NCBI GenBank assembly: GCA_030064695.1 | Contig: JASHYV010000162.1 | Span: 1 to 9,880, forward strand | Direction of reading: 5' to 3' | DNA from: Thermoplasmata archaeon | GTDB taxonomy: Archaea; Thermoplasmatota; Thermoplasmata; UBA184 | DNA length: 9,880 nucleotides | In this document: one piece after another, positions 1-5,743 of the stretch | Position numbering within the stretch: the first letter of the stretch is position 1 | Layout of the letters: every line of letters begins with the position of its first letter | Position numbers and translations under genes: made by a program | The notes under the pieces: model-generated | What the model was told of the DNA's origin: nothing | The model's input: the letters and a program-made list of their open reading frames with translations, nothing else | The model's database searches: none

Positions 1-146
1 TCACCGGGACGGCGGCGGTCCTCGCGATCGGCTCGATCTCCGCCCGGCTGCCGCTCGGGACCCTGCTCTTCGTCGTCGGCGCGGGCTTTCTGGGCGCCGC
101 CCTCCTCGCGGCCGCCGTCCCCGCGGTCCGTCGAATGCGGTTCTGA
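1..146 (+). CDS. C-terminal end of an integral membrane protein (possibly an MFS-type transporter), partial
   Basis: The frame starting at position 3 is open for 47 codons and ends with TGA at 144-146; the gene begins outside the window. The visible tail has a short Gly/Ala/Ile helix end, a loop carrying the residues ARLPLG, then a long hydrophobic stretch (roughly TLLFVVGAGFLGAALLAAAV) and a short basic end, RRMRF. This is the usual look of a last transmembrane helix with a positively charged cytoplasmic tail. A multi-spanning transporter such as an MFS permease is a reasonable guess, but no family-specific motif lies in this part, so the product name is inference. If it is a transporter it sits just upstream of the PhoU-like gene, on the same strand with a gap of 93 bp, but the AT-rich promoter between them suggests separate transcription. 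Confidence 0.6.
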   Translation, partial: TGTAAVLAIGSISARLPLGTLLFVVGAGFLGAALLAAAVPAVRRMRF

Positions 147-166
147 CCGGCGAGTTCGGAGACGCC

Positions 167-212
167 AATATACCTATATTTTCGAGTATAGTCTCAATTG
201 ATATTCTATATA
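167..212 (+). promoter_or_regulatory. AT-rich promoter island with a perfect inverted repeat, upstream of the PhoU-like gene
   Basis: This is the longest AT-rich patch in the window. It contains a perfect inverted repeat, AATATA-CC-TATATT (167-180), and a second, imperfect dyad with outer arms TATAG (187-191) and CTATA (206-210). The stretch TTCTATATAT (204-213) resembles an archaeal TATA box and lies about 28-35 bp before the ATG at 240, which would give a very short leader or a leaderless transcript. The upstream dyad could be an operator or a second TATA element. Binding by any regulator is inference. Confidence 0.55.
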
Positions 213-239
213 TGCGGCGCGACGCCTCGTCGTGCTCGT

Positions 240-1208
240 ATGCACCGAACCGAACCGTCCCGGGGGCCACGGCGCCCCGCTCGCACGACCGATCGCCCGT
301 CCGTCCGGCCCGCACCGGTCGTCCCGGAGCCCGCCCGCGCCTGGACCGCCACGCTCACCGTCCGCCCCGGCGAACCGCCGGAGCACATCTTCCGACGCCT
401 GCTCGGCGCCTACCTCGCGGGGGCCCGAGAGTTCGTGCTCCGCGAGCGGCCCGCGCTGCGCCCGGCGACCCGCGAAGTGATCCGGTCGTTCTGCCGCCGG
501 ACGCGCCAGCCCGAGATCGTCTCGGAGGAGCCGGGGGTCGTGCGGCTCCGCGACCTCGCCTTCGAGAACCCGGTGCCGCTGCCCCAGCGAATCGCGCGGA
601 TGGGGCGGCTCGTGGTGGAGTTCCACCGCGACGCGGTCGAGAGCTGGTCGCGCCTCCCCTTCCTCGAGGACGGGGCGTGGGAGCGGCGCGACGACGAGAT
701 CGACCGGGAGGCGTGGTACATCCAGCGCCTCGCGACCCTCTCGCCGGACACCTCGGCGGCCAGCGTGCTCGGCCCGTTCATGATCGCCCGGAGCCTCGAG
801 CGGATCTCCGACCACGCGGTCGTCCTCGGCGAGGCGGGTCGCCGACTGGTCGATCTCCCGCAGTCAGTGGGACCGCTCACCTCGCTGAAGCAGTTCCACG
901 GGCAGGCGATGCAGCATCTCGAAGGCGTGCTGGCCGCGTCCGACGGCGCCCACGCGAACGAGCTCCTCGACACGGGGGAGGCGCTGATGGCCTCCGGCCG
1001 CGCGCTCGCCGACCGGCTCCTCCCGGCCGTCGAGGGCGGCACGATGCCGCCCGCGACCGCGGCGGCGATCGGCCGCATCCTGGAGTCGATCGGCCGCACG
1101 ATCGCCTACAGCGAGGACATCGCCCAGGTGGTGCTCGACCGGAGCCTGCCGCTCGCCGTGCCCGAGCCGCGCGGGAGCGGCCGCCGACTCGCGGTGCCGG
1201 CCGCGTGA
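240..1208 (+). CDS. phoU: PhoU-like phosphate-signalling protein (archaeal type, lacking the usual N-terminal AbrB domain)
   Basis: This 322-residue protein matches the archaeal 'phosphate uptake regulator' PhoU pattern. Residues 1-36 are a basic, proline-rich tail. Residues about 37-118 form the conserved linker region (HIFRRLLGAYLAGAREFVL, then an EIVSEE segment). Residues about 119-305 are two PhoU three-helix repeats, with candidate metal-binding acidic motifs DDEID (151-155), RSLERISDH (184-192) and TIAYSEDIA (287-295). PhoU proteins are cytoplasmic and in other organisms couple phosphate transport to signalling and polyphosphate levels. Most archaeal relatives carry an N-terminal AbrB/SpoVT-type DNA-binding domain before the linker; none is present here and the upstream gap has no room for one. 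The ATG at 240 is chosen because it follows a TATA-like element at the right distance; a TTG at 198 would add 14 residues but overlaps that promoter. The gene lies 72 bp before the SixA-type gene on the same strand. Confidence 0.85.
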   Translation: MHRTEPSRGPRRPARTTDRPSVRPAPVVPEPARAWTATLTVRPGEPPEHIFRRLLGAYLAGAREFVLRERPALRPATREVIRSFCRRTRQPEIVSEEPGVVRLRDLAFENPVPLPQRIARMGRLVVEFHRDAVESWSRLPFLEDGAWERRDDEIDREAWYIQRLATLSPDTSAASVLGPFMIARSLERISDHAVVLGEAGRRLVDLPQSVGPLTSLKQFHGQAMQHLEGVLAASDGAHANELLDTGEALMASGRALADRLLPAVEGGTMPPATAAAIGRILESIGRTIAYSEDIAQVVLDRSLPLAVPEPRGSGRRLAVPAA

Positions 1209-1280
1209 GCCCCAACGCGCGCCCCGCGCAGGGGTTTTCCCGTCCCACGACTCGGTTCCGTCCCCCGGAGGGGACCCGGC

Positions 1281-1814
1281 GTGGCCCGACGTGAGATCTC
1301 GAACCCGCTCCTCGTGGTCGTGATGCGGCACGGCCCCGCGGAGGCGCGGGACGCGGCCCGCTGGCCGGACGACGCGAAGCGGCCGCTCCGCCCGAAAGGG
1401 GTGACCCAGACCCGCCGCGCCGCGCGCGGTCTCGTCCGTCACCTAGAGCGGGTGGACCGGCTCGCGAGCAGCGCGGCGGTGCGCGCGCGGAAGACCGCGG
1501 AGCTCTTGCGCGGGGAGCTCGACCCCGAGCCCCCGCTCGAGACCTGGCCGGAGCTCGCGACCGGCGAGCGCGCACAACCGATCCTCGACCGGCTCGCCGC
1601 CGAGGCGCGCGCGAGAGAAACGGTCGTGCTGGTGGGCCACGAGCCCACGCTCGCCGAGTTCGTCGGGCTCGCGCTCGTGGGGGAGGGGGTCTCGGTCGTC
1701 CGCCTCACGAAGGCGGGCGCGGTCCTGCTCGAGTTCCCGGCCGCGGTGCGCCCCGGCGCCGCGCGCCTCGTCTGGGCGCTCACGCGGAAGCAGCTCGCCG
1801 CCGCCCGGGACTAG
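1281..1814 (+). CDS. sixA: SixA-type histidine phosphatase (phosphoglycerate mutase-like branch 1)
   Basis: This 177-residue protein has the histidine-phosphatase signature near the N-terminus, MRHGPAE, with phospho-accepting H17 in the RHG triad, and the second catalytic histidine in VLVGHEPTL (H120). The short length, the early RHG and the pattern LRPKG then SSAAVRARKTAELL (about 36-76) are typical of SixA proteins. E. coli SixA removes phosphate from phosphohistidine of signalling or PTS proteins; the substrate here is unknown. The GTG start at 1281 has a good Shine-Dalgarno GGAGG at 1267-1271. The gene follows the PhoU-like gene by 72 bp and may share its transcript. Its last 35 bp overlap the end of the convergent minus-strand kinase gene. 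SixA and CHAD domains often occur together in other genomes, so placement near a CHAD gene suggests a phosphate or polyphosphate role, which is inference. Confidence 0.85.
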   Translation: MARREISNPLLVVVMRHGPAEARDAARWPDDAKRPLRPKGVTQTRRAARGLVRHLERVDRLASSAAVRARKTAELLRGELDPEPPLETWPELATGERAQPILDRLAAEARARETVVLVGHEPTLAEFVGLALVGEGVSVVRLTKAGAVLLEFPAAVRPGAARLVWALTRKQLAAARD

Positions 1815-2520
1815 CGGCCCGGGCCGCGGGCGGCTTCGCGCCGTACAGCGGCGCGACCAGGCGCTGGACGTCCTGGTGGACCTGGCTGGGGGCGCGGTTC
1901 GCGTCGACCCAGTGGAAGCCGTACTCGTCGCGCATCCAGCCGAACTCCTTCGACAGCCGGTCCTGGTAGAGGAAGAAGCTCTCGAAGAGGTCCCGGGAGA
2001 GCGAGAGGTCCATCCCCGACTCCCAGTAGTCGAGCGACCCGTACTTCCCGATCGCCCGGTGGAGCAGGATCACGGGCCGGGCGTCCAGGAAGACGACCAG
2101 GTCCGGGCGGAGCGCGTAGCCGTAGAGCTCCCGCGCCCATTCCCGGGAGGCGCCGCGCACGATCGCCCGCGCCATGAGCGTGTAGATGTAGCGGTCGGCG
2201 AGCACGGTCGAGCCCGCGGCGAGCGCCGGCACGATCTTGTTCTCGAGCTGGTCCGCGAAGTCGACGGAGTAGAGCAGCGCCATCGTGGTGGCGCCGAGCG
2301 TGTGGCCCTGCTTCGCCCGGTCGATCTCGCCGCTCACGAGGTCGGAGCGGCGGAGCCCGGTGTCGACGACGGCGTGGCCCTCGATCTCGAGCCACTCCTT
2401 CAAGAGCGCCACCTCGGTGGTCCGCCCGGAGCCGTCGGCGCCCTCCACCACGATGAGCTTCCCCGGGAGGTCGTTCTCCGGGAGGCCAGGGAGCTTCGTC
2501 CCGTACGTCCTATCCGTCAT
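1780..2520 (-). CDS. Thymidylate-kinase-fold P-loop protein A with Walker A Lys-to-Arg change (candidate polyphosphate/nucleotide phosphotransferase subunit)
   Basis: This is a 246-residue P-loop kinase of the thymidylate-kinase fold. The Walker A region reads EGADGSGRTTE (26-36): the normally invariant lysine is arginine (R33). ADRYIY (108-113) matches the DRY motif, and GMDLSLSRDL (169-178) is shared with the adjacent paralogue. Where a true dTMP kinase has TREPG after the first strand-helix unit, this protein has DTGLRRSDL (53-61), so dTMP specificity is doubtful. The C-terminus (about 230-246) is an Ala/Arg-rich tail. The ATG at 2518-2520 overlaps the end of the preceding gene by 11 bp, suggesting translational coupling. 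It is the last gene of the ppx operon and overlaps convergent sixA by 35 bp. From memory, TMK-family proteins in Sulfolobales have been reported as polyphosphate kinases (called PPK3); a similar role here is inferred from operon context. It could be a reduced-activity partner of protein B. Confidence 0.78.
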   Translation of the reverse strand: MTDRTYGTKLPGLPENDLPGKLIVVEGADGSGRTTEVALLKEWLEIEGHAVVDTGLRRSDLVSGEIDRAKQGHTLGATTMALLYSVDFADQLENKIVPALAAGSTVLADRYIYTLMARAIVRGASREWARELYGYALRPDLVVFLDARPVILLHRAIGKYGSLDYWESGMDLSLSRDLFESFFLYQDRLSKEFGWMRDEYGFHWVDANRAPSQVHQDVQRLVAPLYGAKPPAARAASPGRRRAASA

Positions 2521-3211
2521 GCATGAGACGCTCCCCCGTCGGGAAATCCTCGAGCAGCGGCCGGATGTCCTGGCGCAGGTCCCGCTGGATCTGCTCGACC
2601 GCCCGGGTCGAGTCGATCACCGTGAACGCGTCGGTCTCGGCGAGCCGTTCGTACTCGCGCTTCAAGCGCGTCTGGAACCGCTCGTAGCTTTCGGTGAGGT
2701 CGTCGGAGAGCCCCAGGTCCATGCCGGCCTCGTAGTAGTTGATCTTGAGCCGGGAGGCGATCTTGCGCTGCAGGGAGACGGCGACCGGAACGCGGAAGTA
2801 GAACACGCGGTCCGGCCGCGGCGCGAACGAGTAGATGTTCCGGACCCAGGCGGGGTCGCAGCCGCGGGCCTGGTCGCGCACGAACGCGGTGAACGCGTAC
2901 CGGTCGCAGACGACGAGGTAGCCGGCGCGGAGCGGCGGCAGGATCTTCCGGTCGAACCGGTCGGCGAAGTCGGTGGCGTGCAGGAGGCTGAAGGTGGTCG
3001 GCGTGAGCAGGCCCTTCTTCTTGCCGCGGCGGATCGTGCTCGCGGTCAGGTCCGACGAGTTCCACTCGGTGAAGAACACCCGGTACCCCTGGGACTGGAG
3101 CCACTTCCCGAGCAGCGCGGCCTGCGTCGACTTCCCGCTGCCATCGAGCCCTTCGAAGACTAGCAGGCGGCCCGGGTAGCCGTGGGGCGGCAGGGGGCTC
3201 TCAGGCGTCAC
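2510..3211 (-). CDS. Thymidylate-kinase-fold P-loop kinase B (candidate polyphosphate/nucleotide phosphotransferase)
   Basis: This 233-residue protein has a complete Walker A, EGLDGSGKSTQ (20-30, K27), a CDRYAF segment (102-107) matching the DRY motif, a basic segment RRGKKKG (61-67), and a C-terminal region with GMDLGLSDDL (163-172). The protein has the length and fold pattern of thymidylate kinases (about 200-230 aa), but the dTMP-binding TREPG motif is replaced by TEWNSSDL (48-55). That favours a different phosphate acceptor, and automatic annotation as 'dTMP kinase' is probably misleading. The GTG start at 3209-3211 overlaps the ppx stop by 11 bp, and its own stop overlaps the next kinase start by 11 bp, so the three genes are almost certainly one operon. 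With ppx before it and a CHAD gene diverging, a role in making or using polyphosphate is the best inference; ordinary nucleotide-kinase activity is not excluded. Confidence 0.82.
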   Translation of the reverse strand: MTPESPLPPHGYPGRLLVFEGLDGSGKSTQAALLGKWLQSQGYRVFFTEWNSSDLTASTIRRGKKKGLLTPTTFSLLHATDFADRFDRKILPPLRAGYLVVCDRYAFTAFVRDQARGCDPAWVRNIYSFAPRPDRVFYFRVPVAVSLQRKIASRLKINYYEAGMDLGLSDDLTESYERFQTRLKREYERLAETDAFTVIDSTRAVEQIQRDLRQDIRPLLEDFPTGERLMHDG

Positions 3212-4712
3212 GGACCCGGACCTCCAGTCCGAGGACCTTCTCCGCCGGCTTCCTCAGCTTCTCGAGCCATCGGGGGGTGAGCGCCGTATCGGCGGTCGAA
3301 GAAAAGCTCACGCCCAAGGTCCTCCCACCTCCGGAGACTACGAAGCGGGGCCGGGCGGGATGCGTCAGCTCGGCGACCTCGAGCAGCGCGCCCAGCTGCC
3401 GCGCCGTGTCGAGGTCCGACGACCTCAGGATCGGCTGGAACCCGCGCTTCCACTCGGAGGGGAGGTCGGAGCCCTCGTGCAGGTACGCGATCAGGGAGGC
3501 GAGCAGCACCTCCCGCTGGTCGAGGCCCCAGATCGGGTAGTTCTGGATGAGGTAGGCCGAGTGCGCCTCGTGCTGCCACAGGTCGATCGCCGTCCCGGCG
3601 TCGTGCATCCACGCCGCGACACAGAGGGCGAGCCGGTCGCTCTCGGTCCAGCCCGCGCGGGGGGCGAGGAGCCCGTAGAGCTGGAGGGCGGTCTCGGCCA
3701 GCTCGCGCCCGTGGTCGATGCGGAAGCGGAACGACTCGGCGGCGGCGGCCGCCGACCGCTCCGCGAGGGTCGCCGAGGGCGCCGGCAGCTTCGCGCCGAT
3801 CGCCTCCAGCGCGATCCCCTCCCGGATGCCCGTGCCGGAGACCACGAGCCGGTCGACCCCGGTGGCCCGCAGCATCTCCTCGAGCACCACGATCCCGGCG
3901 AGGACGACGTCGGCCCGGTCGCCGCCGATCCCGGGGATCGCCCGACGCTTCTCGGCCGGCATCTCGCCCAAGAGCTCGGCGAGCGCGTCGATCTCCGTTC
4001 GATAGAGCGGATAGCCGTGCACGCGGCGGATCGGGTAGGCCCGCAGCTCGATCGCGGCCCGGGCGAGGGCCCGCACCGTGCCGCCGATCCCGTTGACCCG
4101 GTAGCCCTGCCCGCCGAACGCCTCGAAGACGGAGGAGAGCGTCTCCCGGACGTGGCCCCGCAGCTCGTCGAGCTCGCGCCGCCGCGGCGGGTCGCGCTCC
4201 AGGAACCGCTGGGAGAGCCGGAGCGCGCCGAGCGGCAGGCTCACCGAGTTCCGCAGCGCCCCGCCCCGGACCTCGACGATCTGCAGCGAGCCGCCGCCCA
4301 GGTCGAAGACGATGTCGTCGTCGAGCGCCCAGGCGCTCGCGACCCCGAGATAGCCGTACCGGGCCTCCTCGGTGCCCGGGATCACGCGCAGGAGGACGCC
4401 CGTCGCCCGCTCCACGCGCCGGACGAACTCCCCGCCGTTCGGCGCGTCGCGCACCGCGCTCGTGGCGACGGCGAGCGTGCGGGGCACGCTCAGGTCCCGC
4501 ACCAGGCGGGCGAACCGTCGCACGGTCGCGACCCCGCGCTCGATCGCCGCGTCGGAGAGGCGCTGATCCGGCCCGGTCGCGGAGCCGAGGCGCGGCACGT
4601 CCTTCGCCTCGAAGACCGGCCGCACGGCGCCGGACGAGCTGGTCTCGAAGGCGACGAACCGGGCCGTGTTCGACCCCAGGTCCATGACGCCGACGGTCCG
4701 ATCCGGCCGCAC
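3201..4712 (-). CDS. ppx: Exopolyphosphatase / pppGpp phosphohydrolase family protein with C-terminal HD domain
   Basis: This 503-residue Ppx/GppA protein degrades polyphosphate chains (or pppGpp) to release phosphate in the cytoplasm. The actin-like ASKHA core is clear: phosphate-1 motif MDLGSNTARF (10-19), the catalytic-glutamate region IPGTEEARYGYLG (111-123), phosphate-2 motif FDLGGGSLQ (136-144), NGIGGTVRALAR (207-218) and the C-terminal core motif VSGTGIREG (291-299). From about 320 an HD-type helical domain follows, with RIDHG (331-335), AAWMHDAG (366-373) and HEAHSAY (381-387), giving the two-part architecture and length of bacterial Ppx. The GTG at 4710-4712 follows the purine-rich GGAGAAGGA and places the phosphate-1 motif where the family has it. 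An in-frame GTG at 4755-4757 would add 15 residues and suits a leaderless transcript from the TATA-like box near 4781. The stop overlaps the next gene by 11 bp. It heads the minus-strand operon. Confidence 0.92.
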   Translation of the reverse strand: MRPDRTVGVMDLGSNTARFVAFETSSSGAVRPVFEAKDVPRLGSATGPDQRLSDAAIERGVATVRRFARLVRDLSVPRTLAVATSAVRDAPNGGEFVRRVERATGVLLRVIPGTEEARYGYLGVASAWALDDDIVFDLGGGSLQIVEVRGGALRNSVSLPLGALRLSQRFLERDPPRRRELDELRGHVRETLSSVFEAFGGQGYRVNGIGGTVRALARAAIELRAYPIRRVHGYPLYRTEIDALAELLGEMPAEKRRAIPGIGGDRADVVLAGIVVLEEMLRATGVDRLVVSGTGIREGIALEAIGAKLPAPSATLAERSAAAAAESFRFRIDHGRELAETALQLYGLLAPRAGWTESDRLALCVAAWMHDAGTAIDLWQHEAHSAYLIQNYPIWGLDQREVLLASLIAYLHEGSDLPSEWKRGFQPILRSSDLDTARQLGALLEVAELTHPARPRFVVSGGGRTLGVSFSSTADTALTPRWLEKLRKPAEKVLGLEVRVRDA

Positions 4713-4774
4713 CCGGTCCTTCTCCCGGATCCCTTCGGCGGATCGGGCGCGGTCCACGCCGGGGCAGAGAGGTG

Positions 4775-4792
4775 CGCCTCTAATAGGAGGCG
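4775..4792. promoter_or_regulatory. Perfect inverted repeat between divergent ppx and CHAD genes (candidate operator/promoter)
   Basis: CGCCTC (4775-4780) and GAGGCG (4787-4792) are perfect 6-bp arms around the AT-rich spacer TAATAG. A second short dyad, AGAGG-TGCG-CCTCT, overlaps the left side at about 4768-4781. The element lies in the 129-bp gap between the start of ppx (minus) and the CHAD gene (plus). TAATAG/CTATTA could act as a weak TATA element in both directions; on the minus strand it is about 25 bp from the upstream alternative ppx GTG. A shared operator for both transcription units is inference from position and symmetry. Confidence 0.4.
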
Positions 4793-4841
4793 GGTCGCGC
4801 CGTGCGAATGGCTTACATCGGCGGCGCCCCTCGGTCGCGTC

Positions 4842-5735
4842 GTGCGCGCCGCTCGGGCCGGACGACCCGTCCCTCCGCAGGCGCTCGTGCGCGAACTCGA
4901 CCGGGTCCTGGAGCGGGTCGTCGCGACCACCGACTCGGTGATCGGCATGCCGCACCCGACGGCCGGAAGCCTGCACCGTCTCCACCGGGAGCTGCGCCGC
5001 CTGCGCTCGGGGCTCACGCTGTGGGAGCGGCTGCTCGCGCCGAAGGAGCGGGAGCGGCTGCGGCCGCTCGATCGACGGTTGAAACGGCTCGCTCGCCTCG
5101 TCGGACGCATCCGGGACCGGGACATCGCGATCCAGCTGCTCGCCCACCTGGACCAGCCGGGCTGGCCGACGGACGAGATCGCCCGGCTGACCGAGCTGAG
5201 GACCCAGCTGCGGGACGACGCCCGCACCGGGCGCGAGCTGCTCCGCGCGTTCCTCCGGGCCGAGCGGGCCGCCCAGCTGTTCGAGACGGTGGCGGCCCGC
5301 TGGAGAGCCCCTCGGGTCCGATACCGGATCCGGGACGTTCGGGGGGTCCTCAAGAAGGCCACCGAACGCGGAGAGGACCGGATCGCCGACGCGTACCGGG
5401 ACGCTCGTCGCAAGCCCTCGACGGCGCGGATGCATCGGCTCCGGTTGCGGGTGCGCAGCCTGAAGCACGTCACCGATCTCGCCCGCACCCTCGATCCCGC
5501 GCACACCCCGTCCACTCCCGTGCTGCGGCGCCGGCTCCAGTCCGAGCTCGGGCGGCTGCACGATCTCGACGTGGTGCTCCAGTCGATCGGCGACGAGATC
5601 GGCGGCACGGCCTGGGCCGACACGCTGCGGGCCCGTCGCAAGGAGCTGCGCGCCTCCGCCCGCGCGCTCCTCGAGACGCGACCGCGGTCGACCGCCGCCC
5701 GGCTCCCCGGGGCCGTTTCGACCGCGAGGGGATAG
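4842..5735 (+). CDS. CHAD-domain protein (predicted polyphosphate-binding helical protein)
   Basis: This 297-residue, strongly basic, Arg/His-rich, all-helical protein shows both halves of a CHAD domain. The first half has SLHRLHRELRRLRSGLTL (43-60) and GRIRDRDIAIQLL (88-100). The second has ARMHRLRLRVRSLKHV (195-210) and LGRLHDLDVVLQSI (236-249). The repeated His/Arg-rich helix followed by an (R/H)DxD(I/V) motif is the family hallmark. CHAD domains bind inorganic polyphosphate through this basic surface, and they are often encoded near polyphosphate enzymes, as here opposite ppx. No TTM/CYTH catalytic domain is attached, so it is a stand-alone CHAD protein. The start is uncertain: the reading frame has no upstream stop, so GTG 4842 was chosen to keep the start after the promoter region; GTG 4887 is an alternative and would still keep the domain. 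The next gene starts 8 bp after its stop. Confidence 0.85.
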   Translation: MRAARAGRPVPPQALVRELDRVLERVVATTDSVIGMPHPTAGSLHRLHRELRRLRSGLTLWERLLAPKERERLRPLDRRLKRLARLVGRIRDRDIAIQLLAHLDQPGWPTDEIARLTELRTQLRDDARTGRELLRAFLRAERAAQLFETVAARWRAPRVRYRIRDVRGVLKKATERGEDRIADAYRDARRKPSTARMHRLRLRVRSLKHVTDLARTLDPAHTPSTPVLRRRLQSELGRLHDLDVVLQSIGDEIGGTAWADTLRARRKELRASARALLETRPRSTAARLPGAVSTARG

Positions 5736-5743
5736 GGCGACCC

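Noticed and set aside
1231..1241. GGGG-TTTT-CCC between the PhoU-like gene and sixA as a terminator or promoter.
   Set aside because: The stem would be only three base pairs and the T-run four bases; too weak to call either.
212..1294. A 360-codon plus-strand frame overlapping the PhoU-like gene.
   Set aside because: Its translation is Arg/Pro/Gly-rich without motifs, while the neighbouring frame has full PhoU signatures.
3360..4841. A long upstream extension of the CHAD reading frame.
   Set aside because: It is antisense to ppx, shows no motifs, and only remains open because of base composition.
4808..4900. ATG at 4808 as the CHAD gene start.
   Set aside because: It is in a different frame from the CHAD domain (it is the methyltransferase frame), and the peptide it opens is low-complexity with no CHAD motif.
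4713..5561. A long N-terminal extension of the Ppx frame.
   Set aside because: The extension is low-complexity and antisense to the CHAD domain; the Ppx family starts at the phosphate-1 motif near 4680, and a good GTG with Shine-Dalgarno exists at 4712.
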